The notes beneath the pieces were generated by a model, which had not been told where the DNA came from, did no database searches, and saw nothing but the letters and a program-made list of their open reading frames with translations. A DNA stretch of 52,475 bases, from contig UQIY01000010.1 in the NCBI GenBank assembly GCA_900541195.1, positions 1 to 52,475 of the forward strand, given 5' to 3'. This document shows positions 5,728-16,108 of the stretch, piece by piece (position 1 is the first letter of the stretch; each line of letters opens with the position of its first letter). The DNA is from an uncultured Collinsella sp. Its GTDB lineage: Bacteria; Actinomycetota; Coriobacteriia; Coriobacteriales; Coriobacteriaceae. A program made the position numbers and the translations under genes.

Positions 5728-8565
5728 CTATAGCGAAACAGCTCCGTATTTCTTGATGCGGGCGAGCATGTTTTTGAGCTTGTTAAAGTCGACCGGTTTG
5801 GACAGATGAGCGTTCATGCCGGCGTCGTGTGCCGCTTTGGCGTCCTCGGCGAAGGCGTTGGCGGTGAGCGCGATGATGGGGATGTCGGCTGCATCGACCT
5901 TCTCGCTCAGGCGAATCGCGCGGGTTGCCTCGTAGCCGTCCATGCCCGGCATCATGATGTCCATCAGAATCGCATCGAAGCTGCCGGCGGGACGGCCAAC
6001 GTATAGGTCGACCGCTTCGTTGCCATCGGCGGCGCGAGTTACGACAATGCCTTCGCTTTCGAGCAGCGCCTGGGCAATCTCGGCATTCAATTCGTTGTCT
6101 TCGGCGAGCAGTACGTTCATGTCGGCGAGCGAGCAGTCGAGCGCCCTCTCGACCGTATCTGCCCGCGTCTGAGGGTTCTTGTCGATATCGAGCGGAATCT
6201 GGACGTTGAACGTACTTCCCACGCCAACCTCACTCGAAATCTCAATCGTACCGCCCATCAGTTCAATAAGCGACTTGACGATTGGCATGCCCATGCCGGT
6301 TCCTTGGAACTTGCTGCGCGCATTGTCACCTTCTTGTGCAAACGGCTCATAGATATGCTTTAAAAACTCGGGAGCCATGCCAATGCCGGTATCCGAAACG
6401 CTAAAGCAAAAGAGCGCGCGCCCGTTATCGAGTGGTTTGGTCTTTGAGCTAAAGGTGACGGAGCCGCCGTGCTTGTTGTACTTAATGCTGTTGTTTAACA
6501 GGTTGATCATAATCTGTCGGATATGGGTGGGACTGCCGATCATGTATGGTCCCGTGGCGTACGGCAGACTATTGTCCTGTATTGTGATGCCGTTATCGGA
6601 TGCGCGGAGCTTGCACAGCACCAGCGTATCGTCACAGAGCTTTTTGAGGTTAAAAGGCGCATGTTCCAGTGTTAGCTTGCGGTCTTCGATTTTGCCCATC
6701 TCGAGGATGTCGTTGATCAGCGAAAGCAGGTGATTGGCGGCAACGCGCGCCTTGGCACGGCTCTCGCGGGCGACTTGCATATCGCCTTCCTTCAATTCCT
6801 CGATCTCGATAAGGCGCAGGATGCCGTTGAGCGGCGTGCGGATGTCGTGGCTCATGCGCGTGAGGAATGCCGTCTTAGCGGCGTTGGCGGCATCGGCTTT
6901 TTTGCGCTCGGTTCGAGCGCGCACGAGCGCCCAGATGAGCAGGACGATGCCGACCGACAACATACCGATGAGGGTAGCTGCAATGGCGGTGCGGTTGCGA
7001 TAAAGGAATTGAAGCGCGTTGGATTCCTGGGCCGTGTACGACGTGGAGGAGAAATTGCTTGCGGAGAGCGATTCTCCGGCATTGATGATGCCCTTGTTGA
7101 TGATTCCCAGCAGCTCGGGCTTTCCGCGCGAAATCCAGCACGAGAGCTCACAGGTGTCAGGGAGCTCGACCGTCTCGCAGTCCTCGAGATCGTAACGGTC
7201 GCCAATGGTTTTTACGCGTGAACTGGGAGCGACGATGCAGTGCGCCGTTCCCTTCCTGAGGGCGTCGAACACTTCATCGTCGGATTGGTATTCAGTTACG
7301 GTCGCTGTGGGGAACAGACTTTCAAGTGCATTTTTGTTGATAAACGATGATTTGGTACAGGCGATGTTCTGGAGGTCTTTGTTCAGGTTGCTGCCGGTGT
7401 GGATGGCGGTGAGGGACATGGTCCCCAACGATACCGACTGCACAACGCCTATTTGCTCGGCAAACCAGTAATCTCGGTATACCGGCAGCGCAACGTCTAT
7501 GCTTCCCTTTGACAGGGCCTTTGACATCATCTTGTAGCTATCAAAGGCGACGGTTTTGACCGTAATGCCAAATTTATCGTGCAACGTTGTCGCAAGCGAT
7601 GCGAGCGAGCCTTCCATTTTGCCGTCTTCGTCTTCGTTGCAGTAGGGGAGTTTGCCCGTAATGTAGCCGAGTGTGATGGTGTTGTCATTTGCTTTGAGCC
7701 AGGAACGTTCGGGGCCGTTGAGCGATGATGAACCGCTGTTTTGGGTCGAGTAGTTAGATTTGACTTCGTCGTTATAGCGTGGGTTGACGCGGGCGATTGC
7801 CGTCATGGCAGCATTGATGTCGTTCATCAGGTCGGGGCGGCTTTTGGGAACGGCAAAATAGTAGTCGCTCGAGCCGATGTAGAACATGGGGGAGGCACTG
7901 GGCGACGAGGTCGTGTCGTTCATGATGACGGCATCGACTTCGTCGTTTGCGAGCGCGTCAAAGAGATCGGATCCTCCGTCATACTCCCTGTATGTGCAGG
8001 TGACTCCCTCGTTGGCGAGCCACTGCTGGCCAACGAAGGTTTGCATAACGCCAGGGTTGTAGCCGATAGTGAGACCTTGGAGTGCTTGAGGGTCACCCTT
8101 TGCGAGGTCGTCACGGTCGGGCCTGGCGTAGATGTAGTAGCGCTCGGTGCCCTCGGGGTTCGAGGAAAAGAGCAGCTTTTGGGCGCGTTCCTCGGAGTAG
8201 GAGATGTTGGGCATGAGGTCGATTTCGCCCGCCTCGAGCATGTCCATAAGCTCGGTGAAGGTGCCAGAGACGTATTCGTACCGCCAACCGGGCGTGTAGT
8301 ACGATAGGGTCTGGAGGTACTCGTAGCCCCATCCCGAGAGACGCTCGCCGGGGGTGCCGTCCTGGAAGCCCTCGTTGTTGACGAGCCAACCAACGCGGAC
8401 CGTCTTGACCTGCTGATCGGATTCGGCGGCAAAGGCGGGGGCGGGTATGACGGCGCTCAGTACGGCGAACGCAGCAAGCGCGACGGCCAGGGTGCGACAT
8501 ATAACTGAACGAAGGACAGCGGAAGCTCTCACGTGCAATCCTAACGAATCGAGACAATACCGCAT
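5728..8565 (-). CDS. EvgS-like hybrid sensor histidine kinase with two periplasmic SBP domains
   Basis: Membrane kinase of 945 residues. A signal peptide (AxA-type cleavage near residue 47) leads into two type-3 solute-binding modules outside the cell (about 55-265 and 295-510). One transmembrane helix (525-548) connects to the dimerisation domain with the phospho-accepting H573 (MSHDIRTPLNG), the ATPase domain (NNSIKYNKHGG; DTGIGM; GTGMGM), and a receiver domain with D869 and K923. There is no HPt domain and no adjacent response regulator, so the output partner is elsewhere. The ligand is probably an amino acid or other small solute, by family. An alternative start is the GTG at 8532, which has AGGA upstream and gives a more classical signal peptide. 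Confidence 0.9.
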   Translation of the reverse strand: MRYCLDSLGLHVRASAVLRSVICRTLAVALAAFAVLSAVIPAPAFAAESDQQVKTVRVGWLVNNEGFQDGTPGERLSGWGYEYLQTLSYYTPGWRYEYVSGTFTELMDMLEAGEIDLMPNISYSEERAQKLLFSSNPEGTERYYIYARPDRDDLAKGDPQALQGLTIGYNPGVMQTFVGQQWLANEGVTCTYREYDGGSDLFDALANDEVDAVIMNDTTSSPSASPMFYIGSSDYYFAVPKSRPDLMNDINAAMTAIARVNPRYNDEVKSNYSTQNSGSSSLNGPERSWLKANDNTITLGYITGKLPYCNEDEDGKMEGSLASLATTLHDKFGITVKTVAFDSYKMMSKALSKGSIDVALPVYRDYWFAEQIGVVQSVSLGTMSLTAIHTGSNLNKDLQNIACTKSSFINKNALESLFPTATVTEYQSDDEVFDALRKGTAHCIVAPSSRVKTIGDRYDLEDCETVELPDTCELSCWISRGKPELLGIINKGIINAGESLSASNFSSTSYTAQESNALQFLYRNRTAIAATLIGMLSVGIVLLIWALVRARTERKKADAANAAKTAFLTRMSHDIRTPLNGILRLIEIEELKEGDMQVARESRAKARVAANHLLSLINDILEMGKIEDRKLTLEHAPFNLKKLCDDTLVLCKLRASDNGITIQDNSLPYATGPYMIGSPTHIRQIMINLLNNSIKYNKHGGSVTFSSKTKPLDNGRALFCFSVSDTGIGMAPEFLKHIYEPFAQEGDNARSKFQGTGMGMPIVKSLIELMGGTIEISSEVGVGSTFNVQIPLDIDKNPQTRADTVERALDCSLADMNVLLAEDNELNAEIAQALLESEGIVVTRAADGNEAVDLYVGRPAGSFDAILMDIMMPGMDGYEATRAIRLSEKVDAADIPIIALTANAFAEDAKAAHDAGMNAHLSKPVDFNKLKNMLARIKKYGAVSL

Positions 8566-8604
8566 AAGGATACCAGCTCAGCCTGCCCAGTCGGCAGCTG
8601 GTGG

Positions 8605-8654
8605 TCATTGGGGACGTTCTTAAACGACTAGTTATTTAAGAACGTCCCCAATGA
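8605..8654. repeat. Family A repeat as a 20-bp inverted pair
   Basis: TCATTGGGGACGTTCTTAAA and its exact reverse complement surround a 10-nt centre that contains ACTAGT. The pair lies between the divergent kinase and K+ channel genes, 28 bp before the channel's GACAAT box. The words GTCGGCAGCTGG just before it recur before the copy at 21.1 kb. Confidence 0.8.
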
Positions 8655-8681
8655 CTAGTTCCGTTTGCGGGGGAGGCGTGG

Positions 8682-8687
8682 GACAAT
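8682..8687 (+). promoter_or_regulatory. -10 box for the K+ channel gene
   Basis: GACAAT in the context GCGTGGGACAATA, about 40 bp before the ATG. No good -35 is present; the upstream bases belong to the edge of the family A repeat. A nearly identical context is found before the gene at 21207. Confidence 0.5.
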
Positions 8688-8727
8688 ACCGAGCGAACGT
8701 GATTGGTTGTCCGTGGAAAGGGTCGCG

Positions 8728-9153
8728 ATGAAAAAGCTCAGGACGCTTGCCGACGTGTTACGCCAGGCTGGCTTTGCGCGCATCACGGGCCTGTTTCTTA
8801 TCTTCTATCTGCTGTGCTCAACGGCTGTCTGGCTGTCCGAGCCCACGACCCTCACGTTTGGCGATGGTCTCTGGTTTAGCTTTGAGACGGTCTCGACCAT
8901 CGGCTTTGGCGATATCCCGGCCGAAACGCCGGTCGCCCGCGCTATTACCGTCGTCCTGAGCGTCATCAGCATCTTCTACATCGCCATGCTCACGGGTGTG
9001 GCGGTGAACTACTGCAATACGCTCATTAAGCTGCGCCAAAAGGACACCATGGCGCGCTTTATGGACGATCTTGAGCATTTGGAAGAGCTTGATCGTGACG
9101 AGCTCGCCGACCTGTCGCGCCGTGTGCGCGAATATCGCCGCCGCCAACGCTAG
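8728..9153 (+). CDS. Two-TM potassium channel
   Basis: Small ion channel of 141 residues. Transmembrane helix 1 is at about 19-36. The pore helix and selectivity filter TIGFGD are at 57-62, a variant of the K+ signature T-x-G-[YF]-G-D, and helix 2 spans about 71-97. A charged, coiled C-terminal tail (RQKDTMARFMDDLEHLEELDRDELADLSRRV) probably aids assembly. It lacks an RCK domain. The ATG at 8728 is chosen for the AAGGG ribosome site; the longer open frame begins ahead of the -10 box. The LOG-family gene follows after 36 bp in the same direction. Confidence 0.85.
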   Translation: MKKLRTLADVLRQAGFARITGLFLIFYLLCSTAVWLSEPTTLTFGDGLWFSFETVSTIGFGDIPAETPVARAITVVLSVISIFYIAMLTGVAVNYCNTLIKLRQKDTMARFMDDLEHLEELDRDELADLSRRVREYRRRQR

Positions 9154-9189
9154 AGCGGGCGCCGTGCGTCACGACGAGGGGGATTGAAT

Positions 9190-9723
9190 ATGAATATCAC
9201 CGTGTATCTGGGCGCCAGCGTTGGTAACGACCCAGCATTTCTGCCTGCGGTGCAAGAACTGGGCAACTGGATTGGCTCCAACGGGCACGCGCTGGTATAC
9301 GGCGGGTCCAAATCGGGCCTGATGGGCGCGCTTGCCGATAGCGTGCTCGGGGCAGGCGGACACGTGACGGGCGTTGAGCCGAGCTTTTTTATCGAGGCGG
9401 AGTTCCAGCACGAGGGCATCGACGACCTTATCGTTACAAGTGACATGGCCGAGCGCAAAGCCAAGATGATCGAGCTCGGTGATGCGTTCATCGCCTTTCC
9501 CGGTGGGACGGGCACGCTCGAGGAGATTGCCGAGGTCATGTCCGCGGTGTCGTTGGGGCACCTGAGTGCTCCGTGCATCCTGTATAACCTGGACGGTTAC
9601 TACAACGATCTCAAGGCGCTGCTCGGGCACATGATCGATAAGGGTTTATCGAGCCCGCAGCGCCAGCAAGGCATTTACTTTGCCGACGATTTGCGCGAGA
9701 TTGCCTCGATTATCAACGGATAA
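9190..9723 (+). CDS. LOG-family (TIGR00730-type) nucleotide phosphoribohydrolase-like protein
   Basis: Rossmann-fold protein of 177 residues. The LOG motif PGGTGTLEE is at 104-112, the substrate-site segment DMAERKAKM at 85-93, and LVYGGSKSGLMGALAD at 35-50. Family members release free base from nucleoside 5'-monophosphates (cytokinin activation in plants and some bacteria); older databases call them lysine decarboxylase-like. The bacterial role is usually unknown. The ATG at 9190 follows GAGGGGG; an in-frame TTG at 9184 is a less likely start. Confidence 0.88.
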   Translation: MNITVYLGASVGNDPAFLPAVQELGNWIGSNGHALVYGGSKSGLMGALADSVLGAGGHVTGVEPSFFIEAEFQHEGIDDLIVTSDMAERKAKMIELGDAFIAFPGGTGTLEEIAEVMSAVSLGHLSAPCILYNLDGYYNDLKALLGHMIDKGLSSPQRQQGIYFADDLREIASIING

Positions 9724-9803
9724 GTTTTGAGCCTGTCCCACTATGGCTCCCAATGGTGCCGTTTGCGGCGCAGACGGTTAGCTCGTTCGGGCAACGCTCG
9801 CTC

Positions 9804-9809
9804 TACAAT
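9804..9809 (+). promoter_or_regulatory. -10 box for the ClC gene
   Basis: TACAAT, about 40 bp before the ClC start codon. The -35 region is weak. The motif matches -10 boxes seen before several other genes in this window. Confidence 0.45.
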
Positions 9810-9848
9810 AAAACATAACTATGTCGACTTTGACCGCGGGAGGACCCG

Positions 9849-11138
9849 ATGGATAACCTTGCCAAACCCACAAACCGCGCGCTGTTTTTAGTTAGCGTTG
9901 CCGTGACCGGTGCGTTCGCAGGTGCCGCGGTCTGGCTGTTCTTTTTTGCGATGGAGCACGGTATCGACTATCTGTGGACCGAGATTCCGCACGCGCTGGG
10001 CGTCGCTTCGCCCGAGCTTGCCAGCGGCCCGTTTGGCTTTTTGCCGTACCCGTTTTTTGTCTGCTTGCTGGGCGGTCTGTTAATCGGTCTGTACGAGAAG
10101 ATGACAGGCACCAAGACCGATGACCTCAACCAGGTGATGGCTAAGGTTAAGCAAGACGGGCGCTACCCGTACGACAACCTGGGCAAGCTTTCGCTCGCGG
10201 CATTGCTGCCGCTGCTGTTTGGCGGAAGTATTGGACCGGAGGCCGGCCTGACCGGCGTTATCGCGGGTCTGTGCAGCTGGGTTGGCGACCGTATGCGCCG
10301 CTTTGGCGCCGAGTTTAGGGAGCTCACGCTGCTGGGTACCCAGGCTGCCCTGACGGCGCTCTTTACCGCGCCCGTCTTTGGCTTTGTGGCACCGCTTGCC
10401 GGTAGCGCCGACGGCGACGAGGGCTCTGCGTCCGACGAGATCACGATCAAGCTGCCCAAGGCACAGAAGACGGTGGTCTACGGCATTGCGATTGCCGGCG
10501 GCCTGGGCACCTACCTGCTGCTCGGCCAGCTCATGGGCGGCGGCATGGGCATGCCCAGGTTCGAGGCCGCCGAGGTGGGCAACCTGGAGCTTACCTGGCT
10601 CATTCCTCTGTCGCTGATCGGAACAATCTGCGGCTGGCTGTACTTTGTCTCCGAGCACGCCAGCGAGGCGCTTGCCCATGCAATAGGGGAGCGTCCTGTC
10701 GTCAAGGCCATGCTAGCCGGTCTGGCGCTCGCCATCTGCGGCACGGTCCTGCCCTACACCATGTTTGCCGGCGAGACTCAGGCCGACGTGCTCATGGAAA
10801 CCTACCTGACCATTCCCGCTGGCGTGCTTATCGCGACCGGTCTGGTCAAGGCCATGCTGACCCCCGCCCTCATCAACCTTGGTTGGCGCGGCGGTCACTT
10901 CTTCCCCGTTATCTTCTCAGGCGTAAGCCTGGGCTATGGCCTTGCCATCCTCACCGGCGCAGATCCGGTCTTTTGCGTCGCCGTCTGCACGGCATCGACG
11001 ATGGGTGCGGTCATGCGCCAGCCTGTCATGGTTGTGGGCCTGCTGCTTATGTGCTTTCCGCTCAAGGGCATCGTCTGCATGATCATCGCCGCCGTTATCG
11101 CCGCTGGCATTCCGCTGCCCAAGCCGCTGCGCAAGTAG
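9849..11138 (+). CDS. ClC-family chloride channel/transporter
   Basis: Polytopic membrane protein of 429 residues with the hydrophobic pattern of the ClC family. The filter-region motif is GGSIGPEAGL at residues 125-134. Compared with the classical GREGP, the gating Glu position is Ile, a variant seen in some bacterial subgroups and expected to alter proton coupling. The late segment GWRGGHFFPVIFSGVSLGYG (about 344-363) matches the second ion-binding region. No CBS domains follow. A strong GGGAGGA ribosome site and a TACAAT box precede it. The physiological ion (Cl- or F-) cannot be told from sequence. Confidence 0.85.
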   Translation: MDNLAKPTNRALFLVSVAVTGAFAGAAVWLFFFAMEHGIDYLWTEIPHALGVASPELASGPFGFLPYPFFVCLLGGLLIGLYEKMTGTKTDDLNQVMAKVKQDGRYPYDNLGKLSLAALLPLLFGGSIGPEAGLTGVIAGLCSWVGDRMRRFGAEFRELTLLGTQAALTALFTAPVFGFVAPLAGSADGDEGSASDEITIKLPKAQKTVVYGIAIAGGLGTYLLLGQLMGGGMGMPRFEAAEVGNLELTWLIPLSLIGTICGWLYFVSEHASEALAHAIGERPVVKAMLAGLALAICGTVLPYTMFAGETQADVLMETYLTIPAGVLIATGLVKAMLTPALINLGWRGGHFFPVIFSGVSLGYGLAILTGADPVFCVAVCTASTMGAVMRQPVMVVGLLLMCFPLKGIVCMIIAAVIAAGIPLPKPLRK

Positions 11139-11233
11139 CACGGTGACGCACGCCGGGGACATGCCGTTTGTCACGGATTTGCGGATGGGCGATTGCGACC
11201 GATAGTGGCCTGCATAGGTCGAGTTTCGCGTGC

Positions 11234-11932
11234 CTACAGATCGCGTACTTGATAAACCTTGGTGCTGACGGTACAGCTGACTGCACATAGCGCGAGGGCC
11301 AGTACGGCAATTCCTGCGCACAGGCAGCCAAGAACGGCAGGATCGGGATTCGCTCCGGCAATCGACATGAGCCAGTTGCTGATGGGGTTGGAGGAGCTCA
11401 GCGTGGCCATGGTGCCGCAACCAAGCAGGGCAAACAGGCCAACGGATAGGCGCAGCGCCTCCATGTGACCAAATCGAAAGAACAGCGGCTGCGCCAAAAA
11501 CACCATCATGAGGGAGATGAGCATCGATGCTGCCGAGGCGATTGCGATTTCAAAGACCGTCTGTCCCGTCGAAGGAATGCCCGCGCTGTTGAAGAGCGGG
11601 ATGGAGGCGATGCTCAAAAGCGTAGCTGCACATGCTATGACGGCGGAGAAGACAATAACGCTCAGGTAGCGTGCGCGGATGATGTCTTTGCGCGAGAAGG
11701 GCAGCGTTGCCCGGTAGCGCTCCCAACCGTTTTGATTGTCGAAACCGGCCAGTGAGTTCATGACTATGATGGGCGACATGGCACTGACGGCGCAGGCGCC
11801 GGCGCTCATACCGGAATCGCCACCCGACGTGTTGGCAAGCGTCAGCACAACGAATATGAACAGGCCGACGCCCGCGATGCTCGGGATGAGCGTGCGAACG
11901 ATGGCGAGCTCGGACATAAAGGCGCGTTTCAT
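11234..11932 (-). CDS. ABC-2 type transporter permease
   Basis: Integral membrane protein of 232 residues with about six hydrophobic segments (for example 12-30, 44-62, 98-120 and 200-222). It fits the ABC-2 permease pattern: a first helix, a large loop with the SRKDIIRARYLS coupling-helix-like stretch (about residues 80-90), then paired helices. It overlaps the upstream ATPase gene by four bases (ATGA), so the two are translationally coupled and make one exporter. The substrate is not evident; such GntR-linked exporters often handle peptides, antibiotics or cell-envelope stress agents. Confidence 0.8.
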   Translation of the reverse strand: MKRAFMSELAIVRTLIPSIAGVGLFIFVVLTLANTSGGDSGMSAGACAVSAMSPIIVMNSLAGFDNQNGWERYRATLPFSRKDIIRARYLSVIVFSAVIACAATLLSIASIPLFNSAGIPSTGQTVFEIAIASAASMLISLMMVFLAQPLFFRFGHMEALRLSVGLFALLGCGTMATLSSSNPISNWLMSIAGANPDPAVLGCLCAGIAVLALALCAVSCTVSTKVYQVRDL

Positions 11933-12810
11933 TTCGAAGCCCCTTTCAGCATGAGGCGCAGATAGTCATCAATGGTTGCCCGATCGCAGGGAATCTCGGG
12001 GAAGGCCTCGAGCGTTTCGCGACGGTTGGGCACGAGCACGTCCACGCTATAGGCGTGGTGGACGGCACGGGCGCCTTCGACGCAAGCCATAAGCTCGGCG
12101 GCCTGCGCTTGGGTGCAGTGGGCGATGCCGGCGCGGTCGGTAATATCCTCGCGCGGCAGGTCAAACACAATCGAACCGTTATCGATACAGATGACGCGGT
12201 CGGCGGCGCGATCGAGGTCGGACGTAATATGGCTCGAGAGCAGCACGCTGTGCTGGCCGTCGGCGACAAAGGCAAGCAGCTCATCAAGCAGTTCCTCGCG
12301 TGCCATGGGATCGAGGCCCGCGGTGGCTTCGTCCAAAACGAGCAGCTTGGCATTGTGGCTGAGTGCACAGGCAAGCTGCAGTTTCATGCCCATGCCGCGG
12401 GAGAGGTCCTTGACCTTTGTCTTGGAATCGAGGCCAAATCGGTTGATGAATCCGGCGAACGTTTCGCGGTCCCACGTGGGGTACGCCGGGCCTACGAGCG
12501 ACTCGATCTGGCCCACCTTGAGCGTGGAGGGGAAGGGGCACGTGTCCAGCACGAGGCCGACGCGAGTGCGCAGACAACGCTGCGTCTCATCGGGCGCGTC
12601 GGCGCCACAGCGCTGCCCAAACAGGTGCACTTCGCCGGCATCGAGTTTGATAAGCCCAAGCGCGACGCGAATGGTCGTGGTTTTGCCGGCGCCATTTGCG
12701 CCCACAAAGCCAACGATCTGGCCAGGCTCCACGGCAAGCGTGACGTCGCGCAGTGAAAAGCCGTCGCTCACACGGCGTGAGATATCTTTGAGTTCTAGCA
12801 ACTTTTGCAT
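11929..12810 (-). CDS. ABC transporter ATP-binding protein
   Basis: Nucleotide-binding subunit of 293 residues. Walker A is GANGAGKTT (37-45), the signature is LSRGMGMKLQLA (a common variant of LSGGQ in drug/bacitracin-type exporters), and Walker B plus D-loop is LLVLDEATAGLD. The switch histidine is in SSHITSD. A C-terminal extension of about 80 residues is typical of this group. It is the middle gene of a gntR-ATPase-permease operon: the regulator gene ends 24 bp upstream and the permease overlaps by four bases. Confidence 0.9.
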   Translation of the reverse strand: MQKLLELKDISRRVSDGFSLRDVTLAVEPGQIVGFVGANGAGKTTTIRVALGLIKLDAGEVHLFGQRCGADAPDETQRCLRTRVGLVLDTCPFPSTLKVGQIESLVGPAYPTWDRETFAGFINRFGLDSKTKVKDLSRGMGMKLQLACALSHNAKLLVLDEATAGLDPMAREELLDELLAFVADGQHSVLLSSHITSDLDRAADRVICIDNGSIVFDLPREDITDRAGIAHCTQAQAAELMACVEGARAVHHAYSVDVLVPNRRETLEAFPEIPCDRATIDDYLRLMLKGASK

Positions 12811-12833
12811 GGTATAGCCTTTCTTGCAGATGG

Positions 12834-13214
12834 CTACTGCATGGTTTCGGGGGCTACGAGGTCGAGCATTTCGTGCAGCTTGTCGCGCGTGACGCCCAAG
12901 GCTTCGGCTTGGCTTGCCGCTTTCGCAAGCAGCTCTTCGATATGGCAGAGCTGGTTTTCGCGTAAAAGCTCCTGGTTGCCCTCGGCGACAAAACAGCCCT
13001 TGCCCTGCACGGTGCAGATAAAGCCGAGCTGCTCCAGATCGGCGTAGGCGCGCTTAGTGGTGATGACGCTCACGCCAAGATCGCTCGCGAGTGCACGGAT
13101 GCTGGGGAGTTTGGCTCCCGCAGCGAGCGTGCCCGAAAGGATCTGAGCTTTGACCTGCGAGGATATCTGTTCGTAGATGGGCTTATCGCTCGAATTGGAT
13201 AGGATGATGTCCAC
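12834..13214 (-). CDS. GntR-family (YtrA-type) transcriptional regulator
   Basis: 126-residue regulator. Residues 10-75 form the winged helix (PIYEQISSQVKAQIL, LPSIRALASDLGVSVITTKRAY, GKGCFVAEG), and a short helical tail (about 80-126) replaces a ligand domain, which places it in the YtrA subgroup. Such proteins repress the ABC exporter operon they belong to. The upstream region contains TATATAA and ACAGTATATATACACTATGCACAG, with direct and dyad TATA repeats suited to autorepression. The operon order (regulator first) supports this. Confidence 0.88.
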   Translation of the reverse strand: MDIILSNSSDKPIYEQISSQVKAQILSGTLAAGAKLPSIRALASDLGVSVITTKRAYADLEQLGFICTVQGKGCFVAEGNQELLRENQLCHIEELLAKAASQAEALGVTRDKLHEMLDLVAPETMQ

Positions 13215-13235
13215 AGCGGCTCCTTAGCTGTTGGG

Positions 13236-13283
13236 CTACACGTGTATATAACCGGTAAGCACAGTATATATACACTATGCACA
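13236..13283 (-). promoter_or_regulatory. AT-rich promoter/operator of the GntR operon
   Basis: CACGTGTATATAACCGGTAAG and then AGTATATATACACTATGC lie directly before the GntR gene. The repeated GTATATA words form overlapping dyads of the sort YtrA-type repressors bind (GTGTA...TACAC). Exact promoter elements cannot be fixed by eye. Confidence 0.4.
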
Positions 13284-13325
13284 GTTATGCAAGAGGTAAA
13301 TAGGGATTGTCCGCTCGTTCGTTCA

Positions 13326-13466
13326 TCTCAATCCTGTAACATCTGGAACCGATTTGGACGGCTACCTGTTATAGATTGAGATTTTGCTGGCGGGCCCCAC
13401 CTGTTTGTCTAAATCTGTAACAGGTAGAGGTTCAAAAACCGTCTAGATGTTACAGATTGAGACGAA
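13326..13466. repeat. Large imperfect inverted repeat before prfC
   Basis: The left arm (about 13326-13377) begins CTCAATCCTGTAACATCTGG and ends CTACCTGTTATAGATT. The right arm (about 13411-13466) is its near reverse complement, containing AATCTGTAACAGGTAG and TAGATGTTACAGATTGAG. Each arm is about 50 bp and the spacer about 30 bp. Each arm also contains two versions of the word TGTAACA, so it reads as nested short repeats. This occupies most of the gene-free stretch 13284-13606. It could be a small non-autonomous element. Confidence 0.6.
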
Positions 13467-13553
13467 CTACTGCGGAGTGCCGCCATCGACTGCTACCTAG
13501 GCCCCAACTGATGAATTTGTCCTGATAGGTGCCCTGCTGCAGCATTTCGCGGC

Positions 13554-13559
13554 TACAAT
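13554..13559 (+). promoter_or_regulatory. -10 box for prfC
   Basis: TACAAT in GGCTACAATAGTG, about 50 bp before the prfC ATG. No clear -35 is visible. Confidence 0.4.
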
Positions 13560-13606
13560 AGTGCGGTTACAACGACGTAATGCACTCAATGCAAGAAAGG
13601 ATCCGC

Positions 13607-15220
<1,614 letters not shown>

Positions 15221-15226
15221 CGCATT

Positions 15227-15256
15227 GGCGCGGTGGTCCTGTGGGGCTGCCGCGCC
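15227..15256 (+). terminator. Terminator after prfC
   Basis: GGCGCGG and CCGCGCC form a 7-bp GC stem six bases past the stop codon, followed by GTTTGTTTG. Confidence 0.55.
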
Positions 15257-15376
15257 GTTTGTTTGCCTTATGCCACGCGAGCGGCTATCATACCCACCGT
15301 CGTCTCAAGACCGGGGCGTCCGAGCAGTTCGGGTCCGATATCCTGCTCGTTAAACCTAAAACCAAAGGAGTACATA

Positions 15377-16099
15377 ATGATCAAGAAGGTCATGGAGGAC
15401 TATAAGGTCCTGTTGCGGAGCATTCCCGCGGCAACGGTTTCGCTGTTTTTCGTGAGTGTCATCATGATGAACCTGCTGGCCAACAAAGAGCTTATCAGCC
15501 TGCCGTATCTGGCGCTCGATTGCGGCTTTGTGGTGAGCTGGGTTTCGTTTTTGTGCCAGGACATGATCTGCAAGCGCTTTGGCGCCAAGGCATCCATCAA
15601 AATCTCTATCCTCGCGCTGCTGGTCAACCTGGCCGTGAGCCTGTGCTTTTGGGCATGTTCGCTCACGCCCGGCATGTGGGGCGCCTACTACGACACGGGC
15701 ATGATCGAGGTCAACACCGCCCTTAACGCCACCATCGGCGGCACCTGGTACGTGGTGCTGGGCTCTTCGCTTGCCATGCTCGTTTCTGCCGTGGTTAACT
15801 CCACGCTCAACCAGTCGCTCGGCCGTATGCTCAAGAAGAATAACTTTGCGAGCTTTGCCTTCCGTTCCTATGTGTCCACGGGTGTTGGCCAGTTTATCGA
15901 CAACCTGGTCTTTGCCATTGTGGTGAGCCACACGTTCTTTGGCTGGACCTGGGTGCAGGTTCTTATGTGCTCGCTGACGGGCGCCGTCGCCGAGCTGCTG
16001 TGCGAGGTCTTCCTGAGTCCCGTGGGCTACAAGGTCGTGCGCGGCTGGGAGCGCGAGAATGTGGGCTCCGAGTACCTCGAGCGCCACGCAACCGCCTAA
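15377..16099 (+). CDS. VUT-family queuosine precursor transporter
   Basis: Membrane protein of 240 residues with about six transmembrane helices, of the VUT/YhhQ family that imports queuine or its 7-deazaguanine precursors for tRNA modification. Characteristic are LLANKELISLPY near the start, the SVIMMNLLA helix, and late FRSYVSTGVGQFIDNLVFAIVV, where the conserved G-Q-x-x-D motif of the family lies. The ATG at 15377 is preceded by AAAGGAG; the longer frame has no such site. The SDR gene follows after nine bases and is probably co-transcribed. Confidence 0.85.
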   Translation: MIKKVMEDYKVLLRSIPAATVSLFFVSVIMMNLLANKELISLPYLALDCGFVVSWVSFLCQDMICKRFGAKASIKISILALLVNLAVSLCFWACSLTPGMWGAYYDTGMIEVNTALNATIGGTWYVVLGSSLAMLVSAVVNSTLNQSLGRMLKKNNFASFAFRSYVSTGVGQFIDNLVFAIVVSHTFFGWTWVQVLMCSLTGAVAELLCEVFLSPVGYKVVRGWERENVGSEYLERHATA

Positions 16100-16108
16100 G
16101 GAGCAAGT

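Noticed and set aside
8605..8654. Family A pair as a Rho-independent terminator
   Set aside because: It lies between divergent genes, so no transcript ends there, and there is no T-run.
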